From Bacillota bacterium (lineage in GTDB: Bacteria > Bacillota_E > Sulfobacillia > Sulfobacillales > JAIMBI01): a stretch of DNA of 64,000 nucleotides. The stretch is taken from contig JAKARZ010000004.1 of assembly GCA_021828405.1 (NCBI GenBank), positions 1-64,000 of the forward strand, given 5' to 3'. A program made the position numbers and the translations under genes. The notes beneath the pieces were generated by a model. That model was not told the origin of the DNA. It saw only the letters and a program-made list of their open reading frames with translations, and did no database searches. This document shows positions 1-9,673 of this stretch, one piece after another; position 1 is the stretch's first letter; every line of letters begins with the position of its first letter.

Positions 1-450
1 CGGCGCGCCGTTCACCCCCGGGATGTAGCGGAGGGCTGCGCCAACCAGCCGCGACCGGCCCCACTCATAATGACGAGCCAGCAGGCGGTCCCATGGCTGC
101 GCGTCCTCGCGGCCCGCGATCCGATGCCTGACGACGACGCGGCGCATCGTCTCGGGTGCCGTGCGCGGGCAGGGCCGCGCGTCGTGAAGGGGTGTCATGG
201 GCCTGGCCGCCCGCCGCCGCCGCGAACACGCCCGCCCCGCGGCATCCGTGGGGACCCGACTTTGGGTTAGTCCTGCTCCCAGGTGATGGACAAGGCGAAT
301 GGAAGGCGGTCCGCGCGGACCCGGGCCGCTCCGCCTGCCGAGAAATGCGGCGCCGCCTCCTGATGGGAAAGCCAAGCCGTGGGTGCCGCCGACGCGGCAT
401 CCTCCCGAGGCGCGAGTCCGGGCGCTTGGACGTCACAGTGCGCCATCGGG
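1..450. other. No supported gene; 3' flank of purK
   Basis: This stretch lies downstream of the purK stop. Open frames exist on both strands, but they are low-complexity Arg/Pro/Gly translations with no recognisable domain, as expected from GC-rich noncoding DNA. An imperfect hairpin with arms GGGTGCCGC and GCGGCATCC lies at about 384-407 and could end purK transcription. It has no T-run, so I do not call it a terminator. Confidence 0.4.
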
Positions 451-1608
451 TCAGGGAATCGGTGGCCGTCCGCCCCGCGCGGTGAGCACGCGCTCCACGG
501 CCTCCTCGGTGGTGTGGGCGAGGGCGGTTAGGTGGCCCATCTTGCGCCCGGGGCGCGCCGCCGCCTTGCCGTACAGGTGCAGGACCACGCCGGGGACCGC
601 CAGCATGCGCGCCACCGGGAGCTCGCCGTCGGGGCTCCACCAGTCGCCCAGCAAATTGGCCATGGCGGCTGGACGCACGAGCGTGGTGTCGCCGAGCGGG
701 AGCCGGGCCAGGATGCGCACCAACTGCTCGAACTGCGAGGTGGCGCATGCTTCTAGCGTGTGGTGGCCCGAGTTGTGCGGACGCGGGGCCATCTCATTGA
801 CCAGGACATGCCCCTGTTGGTCGACGAACATCTCCACGGCCAGCAGGCCGACCAAACCGAGCCCCTCCGCCAGTTGACGGGCCACCTGGTCCGCTCGGTG
901 GGCCACGGCGGCACTCACCCGGGCGGGCGTCGACGACACGTCTAAAATGCCGCCCACGTGGCGGTTTTCCGCAGCGGGATAGGTTGTGATGTGTCCCGCC
1001 TCGTCCCGTGCGCAGATGACCGACAGCTCCAAAGCCAGGTCCACCTGTTCCTCGATGATGAGCGTGTCCGAGACGGCCAGTAGCCGCTCGCACGCGGAAC
1101 GAGCCTCGGATGCGGTGGCCACGACGGCTTGGCCCTTGCCGTCGTAACCGCCGGTTGCGGTTTTCACCACCAGCGGCAGGTGGAGCGCGTGGAGGGCTGC
1201 CTCCAGGTTGGCCAACGAGGAGACGGCCCGAAAGGGGGGCACGTCTCCACCCAACTGCCGGATGGCAAGCTTTTCGCGGATCCGGTGCTGGGAGGTGCGA
1301 AGCAGCTGACTCGATGGATGCACCGGCACCCGGCGCTCCAGGGCCGCCACCGCGTCGGCGTCCACGTTTTCAAACTCGTAGGTGACCACCGCGGTATGCT
1401 GTGCCAACGTTTCGATCGCGGCCGGATCGTCGAGGCGTCCTTGCACCAGCTGGTCGGCCACCTGCGCACCCGGCGAGGCGGGGTCGGGATCTAGCACGAC
1501 GGTTCGATATCCGAGCCGGCGCGCCGCGATGGCCGTCATCTGGCCCAACTGGCCCCCACCCAGGATGCCGATGGCGCTACCCAACGGCAGCGGGGGATGC
1601 GGGGTCAT
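451..1608 (-). CDS. purK: 5-(carboxyamino)imidazole ribonucleotide synthase PurK
   Basis: PurK carboxylates 5-aminoimidazole ribonucleotide using ATP and bicarbonate to give N5-CAIR in purine biosynthesis. The 385-residue product is of family length and is an ATP-grasp protein. It has the N-terminal nucleotide-fold motif [11 protein letters not shown] (residues 14-24), the ATP-grasp segment [12 protein letters not shown] and the metal-binding stretch [14 protein letters not shown]. The ATG at 1608 overlaps the purE stop in an ATGA, so the two genes are translationally coupled. The open frame extends upstream through purE, but that part is the out-of-frame shadow of purE. No other purine genes follow downstream. 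Confidence 0.96.
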   Translation of the reverse strand: MTPHPPLPLGSAIGILGGGQLGQMTAIAARRLGYRTVVLDPDPASPGAQVADQLVQGRLDDPAAIETLAQHTAVVTYEFENVDADAVAALERRVPVHPSSQLLRTSQHRIREKLAIRQLGGDVPPFRAVSSLANLEAALHALHLPLVVKTATGGYDGKGQAVVATASEARSACERLLAVSDTLIIEEQVDLALELSVICARDEAGHITTYPAAENRHVGGILDVSSTPARVSAAVAHRADQVARQLAEGLGLVGLLAVEMFVDQQGHVLVNEMAPRPHNSGHHTLEACATSQFEQLVRILARLPLGDTTLVRPAAMANLLGDWWSPDGELPVARMLAVPGVVLHLYGKAAARPGRKMGHLTALAHTTEEAVERVLTARGGRPPIP

Positions 1609-2084
1609 TGGTCCTCTGCCGCCAAGGTCGCCTGCTCGGCGCGAAAGGCGTCGAGCGCCGCCGCCAATTGGGGGTCCCGGATGGCCAGCATCTGCACCGC
1701 CAGCAAGCCCGCGTTGGCTGCACCCGCCGGGCCAATGGCCACGGTGGCTACCGGCACGCCGCGCGGCATCTGTACGATGGACAGGAGCGAGTCCCAGCCA
1801 GAAAGCGCCCGGCTCTGCACCGGCACGCCAATCACCGGCAGGGTGGTTTTGGCGGCCACCATACCGGGCAGATGAGCCGCGCCGCCCGCGCCCGCGATGA
1901 TGACCTCGAGGCCGCGGCCCCGCGCTTCCTCTGCAAAGCGAAACATCAGGTCGGGCGTGCGGTGCGCCGACACCACGCGCACCTCGTGTGGCACCTGGAA
2001 CCGCGTTAACATGTCGACCGCATGCATCATGGTGTCCGCATCGGATCGGCTTCCCATGATGACGGCCACTCGTGGACCAGCCAT
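1605..2084 (-). CDS. purE: N5-CAIR mutase PurE
   Basis: PurE converts N5-CAIR, the PurK product, to 4-carboxy-AIR. The 159-residue length is typical of bacterial class I PurE. The phosphate-binding MGSRSD motif is at residues 10-15, followed by the catalytic-region SAHRTPD and the [11 protein letters not shown] loop. The ATG at 2084 was chosen over a frame extension about 18 codons longer because GGAGGG sits directly upstream of it and family similarity begins there. It is the first gene of a purE-purK pair and overlaps purK by four bases. The divergent neighbour is the rhamnosidase gene. Confidence 0.97.
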   Translation of the reverse strand: MAGPRVAVIMGSRSDADTMMHAVDMLTRFQVPHEVRVVSAHRTPDLMFRFAEEARGRGLEVIIAGAGGAAHLPGMVAAKTTLPVIGVPVQSRALSGWDSLLSIVQMPRGVPVATVAIGPAGAANAGLLAVQMLAIRDPQLAAALDAFRAEQATLAAEDQ

Positions 2085-2296
2085 ACACCCTCCATTCACG
2101 GGCCGACATCCTAAGCTCCGCCTTCCTCCCGCCATCATGCCACGGGAGAAGCCGAACCCCCAAATGTGAGTTCAGATGTTCGGGCATCCACGAGGCTCAC
2201 GGTGTCTTGGCGGGCTTGCCAAGGGTGCGGCCACGGCGGATAATCAGCGGCACCTGCGCAGGGGAGCCCAACCTCTGCCGCTCATGGAGGCGCGGC

Positions 2297-4984
2297 ATGC
2301 TTTTCCCCTATGACTTGGCCACGGAGTACCGACGGAATCCCCTGGGATTGGACGCCCTGCGGCCGCGGCTCGGGTGGCGGCTGCGCGGGTCCGGACGGGG
2401 GCGGAGACAGACCGCTTACCGCGTGCGCGTGTGGGAAGCGGGTCTGGGCCCCACACGCCTCTGGTGGGACTCCGGTGTGGTGGCGGGTCGAGAGCCGGTG
2501 GTGCCCTACGGGGGGCCGACCATGTCTTCTCGGCAGACCTTCGCCTGGACCGTGGCCGTGTGCGACGAGCGGGGGCAGTGGTCAGAGGCGTCGGCACCCG
2601 CGCACTGGGAAATGGGGCTCCTGCACCCGGACGACTGGGGAGCCCAGTGGATCGCGGCGCCGGATTGGTCTGCTGCCGGGGACCTGCCGCCGGGAGTTCC
2701 GGCGGCCGCGCGAGCACTGGCACCGCCCGCGTTGCTGCGGGGGACGCTCACGCTGGCCGAGTCCCCGGCGCGCGCACGCCTGTACGCGACCGCTCTCGGG
2801 GTGTATGAGGCCCATGTTAATGGGAAACGCGTCGGCCATGTGCAGCTCGCGCCGGGGTGGACGAACTATCATCGGCGGGTGCGATACCAGGTTTATGACG
2901 TGACCGGGTTGCTGCACGAGGGCCAAAACGTCCTGGGGCTGGTGCTGGGGGACGGTTGGTATGCCGGCTACCTGGGGTTTGGCGGGCGTCGGCGGCTCTA
3001 CGGGGGTACGCCCGCCGTCATGGCCCAGTTGGAGGTGCAGGGGCCGGAAGGCGTGCGACAGGTGCTGGCCACCGACGCTGGCTGGTGCGTCCGGTCGGGC
3101 CCCATCTTGTATTCGGACTTTCTCATGGGCGAAGCCTACGATGCGCGCCGCGCGGTGCCTCATTGGAGCGAGGGCGAGACTTCCCGCGATGACACGTGGA
3201 TGCCGGTGCGGGTGCGCGAGGCCCCCGCGCTGCTGGTCACGGCCGACCGCGATGACGGGGTGGTCGTGACCGACACGGTGGTGCCGGTGGCGATATCCCG
3301 CACGGCGTCGCGGCGGTGGCAGTTTGACCTGGGGAGAAATCTGGTGGGACGGCCCACCCTGACCGTTCAGGGGCGGCGGGGCACGACGCTCCAATTGCGC
3401 TACGCGGAAGTGCTGGATCGGGAAGGCCGTCTGTACACAGCCAACTACCGGGCGGCGGCGTGCACGGACATCCTGGTGTTGGCCGGGGAGGGCACGGAGC
3501 GGTATACCCCCACGTTTGCCTACCGGGGCTTCCGCTACGTGGAGCTGACGGCCGACGACGTCTTGGACGCGCCCCCATCCCTCGTGGTGCAGGTGCTGGA
3601 GAGCGCCACGGGCCCGGTCGGGACGTTCCGGTGTGGCCTTTCGCTGGTTAACCAGCTCCACGCCAACATCGTGGTGAGCCAGCGGGGAAACTTCTTGGCC
3701 GTGCCCACAGACTGTCCCCAGCGCGATGAGCGGCTGGGGTGGCTGGGCGACATCGGGGCCTTTGTTGAAACGGCGGCCTACAACCGGGACGTGGCCGCCT
3801 TTTTCCAGGGATGGCTGGAAACCGTGCGCGACAGTCAGTCGGAGGCGGGGGCGTTTCCCGACGTGGCGCCACGCATCGTGGACGAAGCGGACGGCGCCCC
3901 GGCCTGGGGGGACGCCGGCGTGAGTATCCCGGCCGTCCTGCACCGCATGTACGGGGACGATCAGATACTGTCGGAGAACTATGAGGCCATGCGGCAGTGG
4001 GTCGCGTATATCCGCGCGGGCAACCCCACCGGCCTGTGGCAACACCGGCGCGCCAACGACTTTGGCGACTGGCTGGCGGTGGACGCGTCCACCGACCATG
4101 CGCTGATGGCGACGGCGTACTACGCGATGGATGTGCAACTCCTGGGGAGCATGGCTACACGGCTGGGAGACACCGAAGCCGCGAGGGAGTATGCCAACCT
4201 GGAGGCAGAAATTCGTCGGGACTTTGAGCACGCGTTTCTGGACAGCGGCGGGCGGCTCTCCCACCCTACGCAGACCGGCTGCCTGTTGGCCCTCCATCTG
4301 GGCCTGGTTCCCGATGCCGCCCGCGCGGTCGTGGCGCGTCAGTTGGTCGACGACATTGCCGCTCGGGGTGGGCATCTGTCAACGGGGTTTGCCGGCACCG
4401 CGCTCTTAGGGCCGGTGCTGTGCGAGACCGGTTTTTCCGACGTCGCCTACGAGATTCTGACGCAAACCAGCTATCCATCGTGGGGATACATGATTCGCCA
4501 CGGCGCCACCAGCATGTGGGAACGGTGGGATGGCTGGACGGCATCGCATGGGTTTCAGAATCCGGAGATGAATTCGTTCAACCACTATGCGCTGGGATCG
4601 GTGGGCGCGTGGCTTTTCGGCTGGGTGGCCGGGCTGCGCCCCGACCCGGCCGACCCCGGCTTTCGATCGGTGGTGGTGGCGCCGTATCCACATCCGAGCC
4701 TGGGTTTCGTGTCGGCCAGCCGCCTGACGCCTGCGGGGCGGCTGGGCGTCCGGTGGACCATGCGGCGCACAGGCCGTCTGGTTCTGGGCGTGGACGTGCC
4801 CCCCTCGACGGTAGCCACCATCCGCGTGCCCCGTCAGCCCGGACAGCACGTGTGGGTGCGCGGACGCCCGGTGGCCGAGGCGGCGGGGATGGACCAGCTT
4901 CCGGGAGACGCGGGCACCGTCGTGTGCCGCGTGGGATCGGGTTTTTATCGGTTTGTGGTGGACGAGAAGCAGCCGCAGCGTTAA
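2297..4984 (+). CDS. GH78-type alpha-L-rhamnosidase
   Basis: This 895-residue protein removes terminal alpha-L-rhamnose from glycosides or polysaccharides by an inverting mechanism. The order is the family's: an N-terminal Fn3/beta-sandwich region, a rhamnosidase N-domain (GVYEAHVNGKRVG near residue 175), the alpha/alpha barrel, and a C-terminal beta domain. The barrel carries DCPQRDERLGWLGD (about residues 471-484, general-acid region) and SMWERWDGW (about 738, second carboxylate). No signal peptide is visible, so it is probably cytoplasmic and acts on imported oligosaccharides. The ATG at 2297 has GGAGG seven bases upstream. The frame is open further upstream but lacks family similarity there. 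No rhamnose catabolic genes are nearby. Confidence 0.93.
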   Translation: MLFPYDLATEYRRNPLGLDALRPRLGWRLRGSGRGRRQTAYRVRVWEAGLGPTRLWWDSGVVAGREPVVPYGGPTMSSRQTFAWTVAVCDERGQWSEASAPAHWEMGLLHPDDWGAQWIAAPDWSAAGDLPPGVPAAARALAPPALLRGTLTLAESPARARLYATALGVYEAHVNGKRVGHVQLAPGWTNYHRRVRYQVYDVTGLLHEGQNVLGLVLGDGWYAGYLGFGGRRRLYGGTPAVMAQLEVQGPEGVRQVLATDAGWCVRSGPILYSDFLMGEAYDARRAVPHWSEGETSRDDTWMPVRVREAPALLVTADRDDGVVVTDTVVPVAISRTASRRWQFDLGRNLVGRPTLTVQGRRGTTLQLRYAEVLDREGRLYTANYRAAACTDILVLAGEGTERYTPTFAYRGFRYVELTADDVLDAPPSLVVQVLESATGPVGTFRCGLSLVNQLHANIVVSQRGNFLAVPTDCPQRDERLGWLGDIGAFVETAAYNRDVAAFFQGWLETVRDSQSEAGAFPDVAPRIVDEADGAPAWGDAGVSIPAVLHRMYGDDQILSENYEAMRQWVAYIRAGNPTGLWQHRRANDFGDWLAVDASTDHALMATAYYAMDVQLLGSMATRLGDTEAAREYANLEAEIRRDFEHAFLDSGGRLSHPTQTGCLLALHLGLVPDAARAVVARQLVDDIAARGGHLSTGFAGTALLGPVLCETGFSDVAYEILTQTSYPSWGYMIRHGATSMWERWDGWTASHGFQNPEMNSFNHYALGSVGAWLFGWVAGLRPDPADPGFRSVVVAPYPHPSLGFVSASRLTPAGRLGVRWTMRRTGRLVLGVDVPPSTVATIRVPRQPGQHVWVRGRPVAEAAGMDQLPGDAGTVVCRVGSGFYRFVVDEKQPQR

Positions 4985-5010
4985 GGCCGAAGGACCGGAG
5001 GGGAGCCAGC

Positions 5011-5706
5011 ATGGTCACAACCGTCTGCTGGGTGCGTCATGGCGAAACGAGCTGGAACCGGGAGGGGCTCCTCCAGGGGCAGGAGGACGTACCGCTGAAC
5101 GAGCGGGGGCGCAGCCAGGCGCAAGATTGCGCTCGCCACCTCGCCGCTCTGCGCTGGGACGCCATCGTGTCGAGCCCGTTGGCGCGGGCTCGCGACACCG
5201 CGTCCATCATCGCCCAACAGGTGAGGGTGGGTGCACCTGCCCTGTGGGATGCCCTGATGGAGCGCAGCTACGGGGAGGGGGAGGGCCTGTGCACCACTGA
5301 GCGCCAATTGCGGTTTCCAGACGGCGTGATTCCCGGCGTCGAGCCGTACGCCGCGCTGGGAAGTCGGGTCCAGGCGGCGCTGGAGCGCCTGACACGGGAC
5401 TATGCTGGGCAGCGGGTGCTGGTGGTGGCGCACGGCGGCACGATCAACGGGGTGATGGGGATCGTGACGCATGGCGCAGCGGGCACGGTACACGTCGCGC
5501 TGGCCAATTGCAGCCTCTCGTGGACGGTTCATGATGGCGAGCGGTGGACCCTGGGCGCGTACAATCAGCGGGTGGATGACGATCCTTGGTTTGTGCGGAG
5601 GGTCGGGGGGACTACCCCTATCGGGGATCCTGAAAGCAGGGAGGAGACGGACGGCGGAAGTGATGGGCCAGGCGTTCAATTGCCGGCGGTGCCAAAAGCC
5701 CCTTGA
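5011..5706 (+). CDS. Histidine phosphatase family protein (phosphoglycerate mutase-like)
   Basis: This 231-residue member of the branch-1 histidine phosphatase superfamily has the nucleophile motif RHGE at residues 9-12 and the second histidine in VVAHGGTING. The substrate cannot be read from sequence; bacterial relatives act on phosphosugars, alpha-ribazole phosphate or general phosphomonoesters. The last 30 or so residues are Pro/Gly/Glu-rich and lie beyond the catalytic domain. The ATG at 5011 follows GGAGGGG and starts 26 bases after the rhamnosidase stop, so the two genes are probably cotranscribed. Confidence 0.88.
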   Translation: MVTTVCWVRHGETSWNREGLLQGQEDVPLNERGRSQAQDCARHLAALRWDAIVSSPLARARDTASIIAQQVRVGAPALWDALMERSYGEGEGLCTTERQLRFPDGVIPGVEPYAALGSRVQAALERLTRDYAGQRVLVVAHGGTINGVMGIVTHGAAGTVHVALANCSLSWTVHDGERWTLGAYNQRVDDDPWFVRRVGGTTPIGDPESREETDGGSDGPGVQLPAVPKAP

Positions 5707-7223
5707 GAGGGAGGGCGTGCTGCAATCACCGGCCTCGGGGGGATGTTGCTGGGCAGTTTGAACCAGCTGGGCGAAACGCGTCTGCCGCTGGAGGTCCGGG
5801 TATACTCGAACTGTGAGCACGTGGAATTGTTTCGGGCGTAGCCGTCGCTCGTTTCCCTCCCTGATCTCCGTCGGCTCGGCTAGGTATCGGTGGGCTGGAT
5901 GTAACAGACGGAGGGGATCACGCTGGCGACCAGCAAGACGGCTACGAGGTGCCGTTGGCCACTGGCGCGAGGCTCTGCAATCCATGACTACGACTCCACG
6001 CGTGGAGCCTTCGACCATGAATTGCCCGTCTGGACCAGCACCGCGCCGCGCCTCATCTGTATCGACATCGACCCATGTCCCGATGGCTCTCGGGACGTTT
6101 ATAGCGCCGTCATGCGGTCGGCTCCCGACACCCCGGAGACATCGTATGCCCTGGCCACCCTGAAGAATGTTGCCACGACAACGGGCCAGGAACTGCCCCA
6201 TCCCTCGGTGACGTATTTTCGTGCGCGCGGCATCGTTCGGGAATAGCGCTTGGCTCTTGGACGCCTAGCTGAGCTACCGGCGGAATCCTTCACCCTGTCG
6301 ATGAGGTTGGTCGCGTAGATGGTCCGCCAGAGCCCGTCGGGACACCGGCAAAAGCTCGCCAGTTCGTGTCACTGGGCTTGTCACGACCGCACTACCGTGG
6401 GATATTGCTCGCCCCGGTCGGCCGCAAAGGTGGCTGGCGCCGCCACAGGCGCCTCGGGGTTGACAGCCTGTGCCGACGATTTGTCGGAGCCGTTGCCACG
6501 TCGACCCTGTGAGCTTCCTCTGTCCGCGATGCGCAAGGATCTGTGCCGGAATGAGCGGTGACCACGCGACCAAGCTGGACTCGTTTGCGCTGGTCACACT
6601 CATAGGGGCGGAGCCTGAGACGTTGGCGGGGCGTGCCTATCTGCACGGTCGGCGCCGCCTGATAGCGAGGGCGTTGGCGAGCGTCCAAGCGGCTCGGGCG
6701 GTGGCGGCCGCGGGGAGCCCCAATATGGCCAAGGCGCAGGAGCTGTTCCGCAATCGGCGCACGGCAGCGGTCGTATTTGGTCAAAAAAAGGGATTTAGAA
6801 AGTTGTAGCGAATCCGGTGTGTGGAAAAAGGCAAGCCGCTTCCGTGTTCTGGAATAGGCCTCCCGCGTCGGATGGCAAGTTGGTCGAGTTAAAAGGGGTC
6901 ACCTTCACGGAGAAAGCAGGTTGGGTAGGGTTCGCCAAGATGCGTCGTGCCGATGCTTGTCAACGTGGTCGCAGGGGGCATCGGGGTTGCGGGGCGTCGC
7001 AGGCAAGACGCTGGTTCCTTCCAAGGAATTCAGCGCCGTCCCAACGGGGGCGCGGTGAACCCATCCGTGCACGCCGGGTCTAGTGGTCGCGGCAAGGTCT
7101 CGAGGGGACGACGAACGGAACCGCGCTGGCCGCTTCTGCGGTTAAGTTGGACGGTTCTCACGCTGGGATCTCAACGAGCTTGCCGGTTCTGTCGAGAGCT
7201 TAGCGCTCTGAGGAGGAACCACG
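5707..7223. other. Gene-poor, apparently degraded 1.5-kb stretch
   Basis: No intact gene is recognisable here. Plus-strand frames end in fragments such as a tail around 5980-6246 containing RLICIDIDPCPDGS, and a frame ending at 6808 (GRAYLHGRRRLIARALASVQ); I cannot assign either. An IS256-type transposase scrap lies on the minus strand (see separate entry). A small hairpin, AGAGC-TTAGC-GCTCT, at about 7195-7209 overlaps the leader of the EAL gene. Codon quality and GC are less regular than in the flanks, so the stretch reads as decayed mobile DNA. Confidence 0.5.
6250..6365 (-). pseudogene. IS256/Mutator-type transposase fragment
   Basis: On the minus strand the translation CPDGLWRTIYATNLIDRV resembles the C-terminal signature of Mutator-class transposases, which typically reads W-R-x-I-Y-T-T-N-x-I-E-R. 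Upstream and downstream the similarity stops: the following residues do not continue into the usual basic helix, and no full transposase frame exists. It is probably the remnant of an insertion sequence. Terminal inverted repeats were not found. Confidence 0.45.
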
Positions 7224-8588
7224 GTGAGGGAAGCATTTCTGGAGAACCTGTGGGTCGCTGCGCAACCAATCATCGAGCTGTCGACAGGCGACGTTATTGG
7301 GTACGAGACCCTCATTCGTGGTGATCCTGCCTCACGTTGGGCGACTCCCGCTCAGTTGTTTGCGGAGGCGCGACGGCGTGGGCTCGAGGCCCGCTTGGAA
7401 GCGCAGTGTCGGTCGTTGGGTATCGCCTGGGGACTACGGCACCTCAGCGCGGGCCAGAAACTTTTTCTGAATGTCCACGGGGGCTTCCCGGCCCTGCCCA
7501 TTGCGGCGGACCACGAGACGCTGCCTCCGGCGCGCGTGGCCCTCGAAATTTCCGAACACCATAACACCCTGGAAAACCCGGAGGCCCTCCACCAGATCGA
7601 ACGATGGCGTGGAGAGGGCTATGACATCGTCATTGACGACTATGGCGTGGGATACGCAGGGCTGGGATTGCTGTTGGCCGTCCAACCACACATCGTAAAG
7701 ATGGACCGTATGCTGGTCGAGGGCATCGACCAGGTCCCAATCCGCCAGTCGGTCGTGGGCCACCTCCGTGAGTTGGCCATTGACCAAGGCATCACGCTGT
7801 TGGCGGAGGGAATCGAGACTGAAGCAGAACTGCGGACGTTGCAGCAGATGGCGATTCCTCTCGGCCAAGGGTTTTATTTGGGCCGACCGCAAGCAGAGCC
7901 CGTGGCGTCGTCCCGAGTGGGACTGGCGGCGACATCTTCGACAGGTTGGATCTCTTGGCCCACGGAGTCCTCTGCGCACCGGCATGGGTTGGCACCTTCG
8001 GATCAAGAGATCCTGGAAAAGGCAGCCCATGCAGTCTACGCGACATCTTTTCCTGCCTACGTCGTCACGCGCACGCGGACCATTGTGGCGTGGAACGCCG
8101 CCGCCGCCCATCTCACCGGCTGGGCGCGCGACCAAATGGAACACCATCGGTGCCGGGACCAGCGGCTCAACCATCATGACCTCCAGGGAAACCCCTTGTG
8201 CGTGGGTGCTTGTCCGCTGGTTTGGACGATGGCCAAGAACCAGGCTCACAAGCAACAGGTGTTGGGTTTCTCACCAGAAGGGGCACGCCTGCCGCTGGAG
8301 GTTCTCGCGACTCCGCTGTGGAACCCGGTGACACACAGGACGGTGGGCGCCGTGGAGTATTTTTGGTCCCGCGACGCCGCGTTGGCGCCCGGCACCCACA
8401 CGGCCGACGCTCCTGCACAGGTGCTGCCAACGGAAATCTTCGGTTCCCCAGATCGCCAACGCACATTTCCCCGGATCGGCAGGCAACATTCTCCGGATCA
8501 GCAGGCCACCCCTCCCCAAATCGGCGCCGGGAACCTTCTGGCGGAATTGAAGGGCAGGAGGGGGGCCGACCACGCGGCGGCGGGGTGA
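7224..8588 (+). CDS. EAL-domain cyclic-di-GMP phosphodiesterase-like protein with PAS domain
   Basis: This 454-residue protein has an N-terminal EAL domain (about 10-240) and a PAS-like domain (about 270-400). EAL enzymes hydrolyse cyclic di-GMP to pGpG. The signature is ETL (residues 28-30) instead of EAL, but the metal- and substrate-binding positions appear kept: N in FLNVH, E in EISEH, DDYGVGYAGL, K in VKMD, AEGIET and GQGFYLGRP. It may therefore still be catalytic. The PAS region carries FPAYVVTRTRTIVAWNAAAAHLTG and a CxxxC pair, so a sensory role is plausible. Unusually, the sensor is C-terminal to EAL. The GTG start at 7224 follows AGGAGG. No GGDEF partner is nearby. Confidence 0.88.
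   Translation: MREAFLENLWVAAQPIIELSTGDVIGYETLIRGDPASRWATPAQLFAEARRRGLEARLEAQCRSLGIAWGLRHLSAGQKLFLNVHGGFPALPIAADHETLPPARVALEISEHHNTLENPEALHQIERWRGEGYDIVIDDYGVGYAGLGLLLAVQPHIVKMDRMLVEGIDQVPIRQSVVGHLRELAIDQGITLLAEGIETEAELRTLQQMAIPLGQGFYLGRPQAEPVASSRVGLAATSSTGWISWPTESSAHRHGLAPSDQEILEKAAHAVYATSFPAYVVTRTRTIVAWNAAAAHLTGWARDQMEHHRCRDQRLNHHDLQGNPLCVGACPLVWTMAKNQAHKQQVLGFSPEGARLPLEVLATPLWNPVTHRTVGAVEYFWSRDAALAPGTHTADAPAQVLPTEIFGSPDRQRTFPRIGRQHSPDQQATPPQIGAGNLLAELKGRRGADHAAAG
8445..8522 (+). repeat. Four TCCCCRGATC-type repeats at 22-23 bp spacing
   Basis: The 10-mers TCCCCAGATC (8445), TCCCCGGATC (8468), TCTCCGGATC (8490) and TCCCCAAATC (8513) recur with periods of 23, 22 and 23 bases. The linkers are also similar (CAGGCAAC-type). 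The period is not always a multiple of three, so the repeat exists at DNA level rather than as a protein repeat, although it lies inside the 3' end of the EAL gene. Confidence 0.6.
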
Positions 8589-8826
8589 AGTGCGGCGGGC
8601 CAACGCCGCCTGCTCGCTCACGTCGGCGGCGGTGAGGGTCCCGGTTCGGCAACCGCAGGCCTCCCGTGCCCGGTGCCACCGATACGAGAGATGGCGCAGG
8701 CGACTGGGGCGCCGGCGACGAGTCCGGCGGGCCATCCGCCCCACAGACGACTCGCGGGGGACGGCGCTTGTCGCGGCCGTCCATCGAACACTTCGGCCTT
8801 CATGGCCATCCCCATAAGCCGCCGGG

Positions 8827-8855
8827 TTGCTGGCGACGCTGGTCGGGCTTATACC
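8827..8855 (+). promoter_or_regulatory. Candidate sigma-A-type promoter of the SIS-kinase operon
   Basis: TTGCTG (8827-8832) and TATACC (8850-8855) are separated by 17 bases and lie about 65 bases upstream of the first SIS gene. The rest of the 8589-8920 gap shows no gene. The hexamers are imperfect, so the call is tentative. Confidence 0.4.
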
Positions 8856-8920
8856 TATACCACGTGGTCCGGGTGCCATGCGCCGGGCGTGAAGATCCAC
8901 CGTGAGACAGGGGGCGCCGC

Positions 8921-9673
8921 ATGCTGGCACAGCACTACTTGGACGCGATTCAGCGAATTTTGGGCGACATGCGAGAAGACCTGCCGCAGTTTGCCCGACT
9001 GGGGGGCCAGATAGCCGGCCGCATTGCAGAAGGTGGCGTGTTTTATGTCTACGACAACGGCCACCTGCTGACGAGCGAGTTGTTCAACCGTGCCGGGGGC
9101 CTGGCGCTCATGGCACCCATCCAACTGACGCGGCCGCGCTTCGGGTCGGACGCCGTGCGGCGGGGAGGGGAGCCGGCGGCAGGCCGTGCGGACGCGGGGG
9201 TGGCGGAGGAAGACCTGCTGCTGGCGCGGATGGCCGTGCAGCACGCGGGCGTCCGGGCTGGCGATGTGCTGCTTTTGGGCTCCGTATCGGGGCGAAGTCC
9301 GCTGGTGGTGGAGATGGCCCGCGAAGCCGCGCGGCGGGGAGCCCTCACCATCGCGCTGACCGCGCTCTCCTACGCGCGCACCCTGCCGCCGGCCCATCCG
9401 TCGGGCCAGCGGCTGGACGGCGCAGCGGACGTGGTCCTGGACACCCACACCGGGGTGGGAGACGCCGAGGTGTCGGTGCCTGGCCTGGCGGAGCAGCTCT
9501 TACCATCCTCCGGGGTCAGCGCGGCGCTGGTGGCGTGGTGTCTGGTGGGCGAGGTGGTGGAACATCTCTTGGCGCGGGGGATTGAGCCGACAGTGTTCCG
9601 CAGCATCAACTACCCGGATGGCCCCGAGCGGTATCGGGAGGCCGTGGCGCGGTACCGGGAGCTGGGCTACTGA
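8921..9673 (+). CDS. SIS-domain protein (UPF0309-like), first of a pair
   Basis: This 250-residue protein has a sugar isomerase (SIS) fold, the domain that binds phosphosugars in isomerases, MurNAc-6-phosphate etherase and sugar-responsive regulators. The phosphosugar loop reads LLLGSVSGRSPLVVEMA (about 108-124), and an N-terminal helix precedes a GGVFYVYDNGHLL strand-turn. Its stop overlaps the start of a second SIS gene, which in turn overlaps a BadF-type kinase. The three form one operon that I infer handles an amino sugar. The exact reaction cannot be read. The start is the ATG at 8921 after a weak GGGGG site. Confidence 0.82.
   Translation: MLAQHYLDAIQRILGDMREDLPQFARLGGQIAGRIAEGGVFYVYDNGHLLTSELFNRAGGLALMAPIQLTRPRFGSDAVRRGGEPAAGRADAGVAEEDLLLARMAVQHAGVRAGDVLLLGSVSGRSPLVVEMAREAARRGALTIALTALSYARTLPPAHPSGQRLDGAADVVLDTHTGVGDAEVSVPGLAEQLLPSSGVSAALVAWCLVGEVVEHLLARGIEPTVFRSINYPDGPERYREAVARYRELGY

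Noticed and set aside
65..748. Long minus-strand open frame and overlapping plus-strand frames before and inside purK
   Set aside because: They are Arg/Pro/Gly-rich, lack family similarity and overlap the clear purK gene. Long spurious frames are expected in GC-rich DNA.
6800..7223. Cyclic-di-GMP riboswitch in the leader of the EAL gene
   Set aside because: The conserved GEMM core sequences were not found. Only a short AGAGC/GCTCT hairpin is present.
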